Assembly (NCBI RefSeq): GCF_000344685.1
Contig: NW_006920413.1
Coordinates: forward strand, 1,429,717-1,493,716
Length of the DNA: 64,000 bases
Origin: Gloeophyllum trabeum ATCC 11539
Lineage: Eukaryota > Basidiomycota > Agaricomycetes > Gloeophyllales > Gloeophyllaceae
Direction of reading: 5' to 3'
Below are positions 57,011-64,000 of this stretch, in pieces. The notes under the pieces were generated by a model. The model searched no databases. It worked only from the letters and a program-made list of their open reading frames with translations, and had not been told where the DNA came from. Positions within the stretch are counted from its first letter, which is position 1; every line of letters starts with the position of its first letter. A program made the translations under genes and the position numbers.

Positions 57011-60000
57011 CTACGTCTTGCTGCTGAGATCGCTCTTCACCCTCAGTTGCTTACTATACAGTTGTAATAACGCCCGCATAATTTCTTCTAGTGGCGTGGT
57101 CGCGTATTCATGGACATATTGAGGCAAAGAATCTTCGAGGTTGAATCCAGATTTCTTCATGAAGAATGGGTGCATGACGTCCGGCGTTGCTTCACCAAGT
57201 TGACGCATGGTCAGCCGTTCTATTTGTCGGTTCTGGGGTCGGAAAATCAGACCCTTGTCTTGTGTAGAGGCGAGAGATGCCGGCACGGTTGGGGTTTTGG
57301 AAGGGTTATTCGCGAAATCCCTTGCGATAGGATCTTGCGATGGCAATGCCGGATTGTGAGACGCAGGAAATGAACCGGCATGCGAAACGGATCTGCTATG
57401 AGTGAACGTGCTAGCCCTCACGTTAGGAGGTCTTCCGGGTTGAGAAGAGTCAGCTGGTCCTGGCGGCGGCTTGTAGAGAGGGGCATCCAGAGTGTCAAGG
57501 GAGAATGATTGTTCCCCAGCCTTCCTACGGAGCGAAGATGCTGATGTGGCTTGCAATTTCGTGGAATGCCCGTCACCCGACGCTTGAACTTGCTCCATTT
57601 CTCGGGCAAAGTTCTTGCGCAGGATCGTGAGCCAAGCATAAAGAGACATGTTCAGTGTTATGTAGATGTCTTCTCTCTTCATATCAGTCTCCCTGAGGAA
57701 GTGGCTGTGGAAGTTATATGCAAGTACCCGAATCCGGTCTTCGACGGCCTCCGTGCTGTCCATCGACATCTTCATGGAAGGAAGTCCGAAAATAATGGCC
57801 TCGGATGCATCTTTCGTAAGGGCATCAAGCCAATACTTGGCGTTGTCCGAAGTAGTCTTCATTGCGAGTGATGTGTTAAGCTGATGGAATCTTGCAACCG
57901 ATATACCAGCAAATTCAAGATGTAGGTCCCGGTGAGCTGTGAGGCCGTCAGGATCAACATGGCGGTCGAGGCGCGCCTGGACATCGCGACCCACGAGCTG
58001 AGCCATCTCGACGTCACGGACTGTACGAGGGAAAACAGTAAGACGGAGGAGGTCTAAATGCAAGCTCATATGCTGCCTTATGACATATGATACACGGGAT
58101 TCTGGCTCCGTCAGACGCGTCCGTGCAGATTGAATCATGGCACTGGCGACAGCAGACAGGGGATTATCGGGTTTGGGGGTGCTTGCTACCCGGAAGGCTT
58201 TTGATTCGCGACTAGCTCCCTCTCGCTGAGCATCCAGATTGGCCTTAAACTTATTTGCATACATGATCAGGCGTGGTATGGTCCCAACGGTGACGACGGC
58301 AACCACTTCAGAGCCACTGACTACAAAGGACAATTGTAGCCAATGGTGCTCGGAGGAGGCATGCGACCAGTCGTCGAAGATCATAACGTGAAGGGGCTCA
58401 GCACTATAAAGACAAAGTCAACATCTTCGCTGTACACATGCGCAGACACGTACTGGTAGTATAGCAGCTGCTGCCTCTCTGATTCTAGTGTAATGTTGAA
58501 GGCTCCAGTTGACATAGACAGTTCCAGAAGTCTGTTGCTTTCCGCCTCATGAGCCACCGCATCTTCTCTTCTGCGCATGGTATGGAATGAGAAATCAGGC
58601 ACGGCTGCCTGGCCTGATAGGTTGCCTGCGAATCGCATGTCTACTTTCATTATGCAAAGAGCCACCTCGGATAAGGCCTCCGTTAACCGCGTCCTGAAAA
58701 CGACATTGCTAAGATCCATGGTGATGGCACTGATAGACTGCCCGAGATCCATCTCGAGTGTTGTCCGACGAATGCGAATTAGGAGAGCAGTCACAAACCC
58801 CTGCTCCACAGTCCCGGGATTCGGGAGAGCTACCAGGCCTTTGGCGGGCGTGCTGGGCGTAGCAAAGTTAGGGTTACCAAAGACTGGGATCCTGTCTAAC
58901 CAAACAGCTTTGAAGCAGAGAACGTCCTGCAGCCGCGAAAAGTGTACCGCCCCAGAGAATTCCGTGTCGAGTACGAGGGACATCGAGTTAACAGGCTTGC
59001 CTTCTCCATTGTCAGTCTTACCGAAGGTTACGGAGAATCCTAGGTTACGGGCATCGACCCGTACACAGTCGTCGCTCAAAAACCCATGTTTTAGTCCCGC
59101 AGTCAAGCCGCCCACACTACCTGTGAACGTGACCCGACGGGCTCCAGGAGAGATGCTCACTATGAAGCCCCCACTATCCCAGTGGAGCCCAGCAATCACG
59201 TTGACGTCTGGCTGACAGGTCAATTCCAGTTTTGACTGATCGATACGAAGACTGAGACTGATGTTTAGGCTCGAAACCGCCCGCAATTCCTCGTCGATCC
59301 GGCTCTCCAAGGCCTGCGACGCCGACAATTCGGATCTGGACGACTTCGGCGTATCTGGGCCAGATGTGCTGACCTTTCGTAAACGCTCTTCGACGTGTTT
59401 GATAACCTCCGTGACGAAAGGTAATAGAGTTGGCCTAAGTGTATTTTGACTCGAGTGGATAGTGCTCTTGAACATCAGAATGGACGGTTCAGCACTCCTG
59501 GACCCACTAAGCTTCCTCGACGCAGGCGTTGCTCGGTATTCCGCCCATACGGATAGACCTGGAAGATCCAAGATTTCGGCACTATCAAGAACGGATTCAT
59601 CCGTGATCTCTCGAATGGCGGGAAATACGGATCGGGTTTTCCTTGCGCGTGTTCCTGAGTTACCGTGAATGCGCACTTGGCCGCTTAAGAAGTTCAGAGA
59701 CGCAAGGATATTAGAGGTGGGCAGTGCGCTGTAATGTGTCTGATCCGGACGCGTTGATAGACGTGGCATCATATCAGCAGATACGGCGGGGCGTGACCCC
59801 ACACCAGTAATGCGGTCCACTCTCTCCTTACCATGTCGGTAGACATCAATAAGAGAGAAGATATAATCCGAGATGCCCGAGTCGAGATCCAGAACGAACC
59901 CACTAACGTTTGCAGCGACACGCAATTGCCTCATGTTGCCTCGTCTATCCGACCGGACTCGGGCGTTGACATCAGGGTAGACTATCCTGTTCTGTGTCTT

Positions 60001-63000
60001 GTGGTTCTCACCCCCAAAGTCGCCAGGCACAGCTTGACGGAACCTAGAGGCAATAAGACGGAGACTTGTCTTGACTGTAAAACCGCCTACCTTTCCACGA
60101 ACTGAAAGGAAAAACGTTTCATAGCTGCCGAACCGCTCGCCCCGCGGTGGGCATCGAAAGTGATGGACTTGACCGAAAACAAGAAAGCTCGCACAGCCTT
60201 GGTGTCCCGTCTGAATAATGGAGGTTGCAACTCTTGTTCTAATGTAAGCGGGAACGCGACACCAATGTTCTTGATACTCAATTCCAAGTTACTCTTGTCA
60301 AGCCACGATGAACTATCATCGGACGTTTTCTCAGAGACACGGACCTCGAGTGACTTCATGATACTTCTTGTCTTCTCCCTAAATTTTGACATCTCAAGGG
60401 CTCGTTCTTCCTTCTTCGAAGCCAGCTCAGCCTGGAGGAACATGTCAATGAGGGAAGGCATGAGATACTACATAGCATTACCTGCAAATGGTCGACGAAA
60501 TCACCGACTTCGCCAATGGAACTAGGTTGCATGACAGCGTGGATCTTGCTAACAAAGACTTGCAATGAACGAGCTTCAGCAAGCGTCTTATACGCGCCTT
60601 TGACATCAATGGAGACGAACGCGGATCGGCTGTTCCTGTAAGACGCGGAATATCCCATCGAAGTGCTCCCACGGGGTGCAAAAGACAGCGAAAGATCCGA
60701 CAATTCCAGGCTCCAGGCATCGCCCACATCGTTATTTAGAGCGCCGTATATGTCTTCGCACTCCAGGTACAAAGTGGACGAGACGCCTTGTAAACCGAAC
60801 CGGAAGCCTTTCATTCTCAAGAGGCTGTCGAATTTTAGGCGAGGGACAGGTTTCACGTGGGCGCCCGCAGAAGAAGAAGACGGCCTCTTAGCTTTGGAAC
60901 GAGTTTCCTGAACTAACAAAACTAGATCATCGAAATCTTGCCCGAATTTCTGTTGGATGAACATGAGGGCGTCCCAATGAGAGGGGCGCAAGTTCGCATC
61001 GAAGAACGCGATGGATGCCATCACCTGGATCGCTGATCCGTCGTATTCACCCGCCACAGACGCTACAGGAAGCCGAAATTTCACCCTTGTACCGGCGGCA
61101 CTGTCTCCGGTATTGGTTTTGGAAGATATGCTCAGAAGTTGTGACTTGAGCTGTAACCCGAACGAGTATGACAGCGTTTGCGGGGTCGATTTGGACTTCG
61201 CGAAAGCAAAGACATCGGCTATCTCCCAGGAAAGCCAAGTGCCAGGCATCATCTGCAATACGATAGCCAGGGTGCCAAGGCATAGATGGGCTTGGATAGC
61301 GGGCTTTTGCGCTGGGGACCGGGACGGGGAAGATAATGCTTGTTTAGATGCACCTTGGAGTTCAGCTAAGAGAGACTGCATAGTCGTTTCAATCCCTGAC
61401 AAGTAGTCCGCTTTCCATTCCTCAACAAATCGATAGAGCCTCAAGGCGCTGCGAGGAATGCTCAACTGCAGGGCCTCCACTGCAACTACCCCTCGCACCG
61501 TCAGCCCCGAATCCAACTCTTGGCGGATAACACCATTGATGCGCCCCTGTTTGAAGGTCAAAGAAGCAAGAGAATCCGAAGCAGAAGCTTTCCTGGTTTC
61601 ACGAGCTCGAAAGAAGATATCTTTGAAAATGACGGATTGGTTACCAGATAGGGCAGAGTTTCCATGAGTGTCCTGGATCCTGGAGCTGGGGATGAAGTTG
61701 TTCGAAATGAGAATAATGCCAGAGGCCCCAGCGTCAAATGTCAAGGTTTCCGCAGCTGCCTGTATCCGGCAACGATCTACGACCATCGTCAAATCGACTA
61801 CGAAGGCCGGTGGAGTGATTGGGGAGATTTCGCTTGAGACAGGATGGGGACACCGTTTGGAACGATGCTCTTGTCCCGCTTGGTAGTGACGCCAGACCCT
61901 AATCGTCTGCTGCGCCAGGTCTAGTATATGAGGCAGGAGATACGCCTCCGCGTTTCCAACAGTGAAAGCGATGCCGAGATGCTTTACGTCTTGTCGGCGG
62001 TGTTCGAGAGATGCTGCCACGAGAGATTTGGTAGAACGGGATGCATGCGCTGCAGATATGACCGATGGTCGGAGGCTGACGCTCGTAACTATAGCGCCCA
62101 GGGTGAAGGTGTTGGACGATGTGCGAGATTCATTGAATAAATAAGTCTTTACTTCTCCCAGCTCTAAGTCCAACGAGACGACGCTGAAGGCGGGGCCATC
62201 CACATCAGAGGACCGTGGACTTGCAGCGTTCAAGAGATCCTCTAATCTCAGGCCCTCCGTCTGGCCACTGGAGTCTGGATCTGCCGCATAGGCGGAGACT
62301 TGCCTCTGAAGCAGAGGCAGCCACTCAGAGGGTCGGACGTCCGACTGCTGATCCAGGTGGCCGTGAGTGAATGTAATGCGCTCCATTGTATCCAGCTCAC
62401 GCAAAGATCGGCGTAGGTGTAACAGAGCCTTGAATGTCGGACTCGTTCGTATCTGCTGTGGACACCCGGCCTGGACGAGAAAGGACGGCTGAATCGTCGA
62501 TAGTGGATCAACCATGGCCTTCTTCTCGGCGACGTGGAGAATCTGCCGCACTAAGCGTCTTGAAACACCTTCAGATTGTTGCCCTATCCGAGATAAATCG
62601 CGTTGCAGAGATTGTATACAAGGGACGATAACCAAAGCGGAGGCGCCGACGACGCTGGGGGAGGCATGCTCCACGGTGATTGACGAGGATTGGGCAGATA
62701 TGCTGACCTGGACCTCTGTCCATCGAAACGTAGTCGATGACAAGCGGATGTCACACAGAGGGAAGAATTGGTGGGCTGTCTCATGTGAACGAACTTGACG
62801 AGGTTCTACCACGCCAAGGGCAGCAGACAGCCCTTGAATCGTGCACACCAGATTCTGCTTGAACGGAAGTTCCTGGAACTTGGCGACTATGGAACCCATG
62901 AGAGACAATTGCTGGAACTTCATATCCAGTAATGTGATACCACGATCCTTTCTTGAGCTGGAGGCGCTCACATTAGCGCTTGGGACAGTATGCATGAAGC

Positions 63001-64000
63001 GGAGGCGAGCCGAGGGTATACATAGATCGACCACGGTATGTTGCCCTTTGAGCCGAGTATCGGAGATGGAACGTACGTATCTTGAAATTACAGAGTCAAT
63101 GTAGAGTTCAGGGCTAAGTCGCTAATAGGACGATCGATCAGTCCGTCAGCTGCACGTTTGATCGCACTTCACTTACACTGAGTGTTACCTCCGAAAAGAG
63201 TGCACCCACGCAAGAGGCAACCAAAGGTGTGAGACGAATATCCACGCCATGCTGACTGGTTATGCGGAATACAGTCGTATCACGCCCAAATGACAGTTCT
63301 TCACGCAGCATAAAGCAGTCAACTGGGGACTTTTCTGCGGCACCAATCGGAGGTGCATTATCCCTATGGCCAGCTACGGACGACCAGCGGTCCTACACAA
63401 AATTCAGTGTGACCTCCGAAAAGAGAAAACATTCGGTACCAACTCGGACCAGCAGGAACGGTGAATCATCCCAATGCCAGAGACTACTGATCAGTTGAGC
63501 GTCGTAGCGGTCAGCAACCTTCGTATGGTCCGAAAAGCCCTCTTGAGTAGAATGTAAATATGACGAACACAATCAATTGACGGAGTCGGAATGCATACCA
63601 TCACGCAGCTCATAAACATCGCTCTCAGAGTCATCCGCGTATTCTGTTAGGTCAGCATCATCCGATTCATCGCCACTCGCGATACTCCCATCATCTTCAA
63701 AGTTTCTGAAAGTCATAGGTGTCGCAGGCCGGGATTTCCTAATTATCCTGTAAGAAAGAGACTCGTAGGAATATCGACAGCAGCAGATGATACTAACGCT
63801 AGTCTTGCATCTCTAATTGCCTCTGAGATGACCTCTTCACTCTCGGATTCCGATATCGGCCCATCTGACGTCGAAAAGTGTCGGGACAATGGGGGGATTG
63901 CTTCCCTGTCTTTCACTCGGGTACCAAGGCGCCTTCGGCGTCGTGGATTATCTGCTGCTGGTACCTGAGGGTAAGGTAAATAAAGGCCGGCCTTGGATGA
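57011..64000 (-). CDS. CSF1: Csf1/BLTP1-family bridge-like lipid transfer protein, partial (C-terminal part)
   Basis: Csf1 is a very large, rod-shaped lipid transfer protein at ER contact sites, with roles in lipid homeostasis and GPI-anchor synthesis. The reading direction is leftward and the 5' part lies beyond the right edge. Within the window about 2,100-2,200 residues are encoded in at least six long exons: about 64000-63100 in short pieces, 63034-60478, 60461-60090, 60030-58440 and 58384-57011. An intron of about 50 nt (58459-58410) joins LLYYH to AEPLHVMIFDDWSH, a conserved block. Near the C-terminus are YVIRQHMSLHLDLLRLTVFP, DREDIYITLNMSLYAWLTIL-like sequence and YVHEYATTPLEEIMRALLQL, typical of Csf1. 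The protein ends VKSDLSSKT at 57011. An acidic Ser-rich segment (SDGPISESESEE) lies near 63840. No break was seen. Confidence 0.82.

Overview
The window is nuclear DNA of a filamentous basidiomycete, most likely an agaricomycete. Genes are dense, lie on both strands and are broken by many introns of about 45-70 nt. The proteins are orthologues of conserved eukaryotic housekeeping factors together with typical fungal families (Zn2Cys6 regulators, an F-box protein, GH43 and CE4 carbohydrate enzymes, DUF2786). Reading frames were joined by hand at GT..AG sites, so exon ends are inferred. No tRNA, rRNA or CRISPR array was recognised.

Layout. 1-10.1 kb (nearly all minus strand): COG2 (3' part, cut by the left edge), the core spliceosomal protein SmD3, a CLC chloride/proton exchanger, a hemerythrin-domain protein and the succinate dehydrogenase assembly factor SDHAF4. 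10.9-19.8 kb (plus): a secreted GH43 arabinanase, a large Zn2Cys6 transcription factor and an alpha/beta hydrolase. 20.1-30.3 kb: an F-box protein, a DUF2786 protein, a GLTSCR1-domain protein, the anaphase-promoting complex subunit CDC23/APC8, ALG14 and the splicing factor U2AF35. 30.3-42.1 kb is gene-poor and holds one further Zn2Cys6 regulator and one SLC25-type carrier, separated by stretches of 1.9, 4.9 and 1.9 kb with no supportable gene. 42.1-56.8 kb: FUN30-type remodeller, BET5/TRAPPC1, an unassigned membrane protein, a hAT-like DNA element containing an assembly gap, a CE4 polysaccharide deacetylase, PRKRIP1, RMT2, NSA2 and YIP1. 57.0-64.0 kb: the C-terminal two thirds or so of CSF1/BLTP1, cut by the right edge.

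Functional themes. Several genes belong to secretory-pathway and membrane biology (COG2, BET5, YIP1, ALG14, CLC, CSF1), RNA processing (SmD3, U2AF35, PRKRIP1) or ribosome biogenesis (NSA2, RMT2). They are ordinary unlinked housekeeping functions; no operon-like system or clear biosynthetic cluster is seen.

The most notable observations are: (i) a hAT-like non-autonomous transposon with exact 8-bp target duplications and matching inverted ends; (ii) near-identical 333/334-bp flanks on both sides of the N gap inside it, which look like an unmerged contig overlap; (iii) a 6-nt micro-exon next to a start-codon-only first exon in NSA2; (iv) a GC-AG intron in BET5; and (v) a U2AF35 tail made of three short repeats. 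I did not find convincing evidence for a wholly new biological system.
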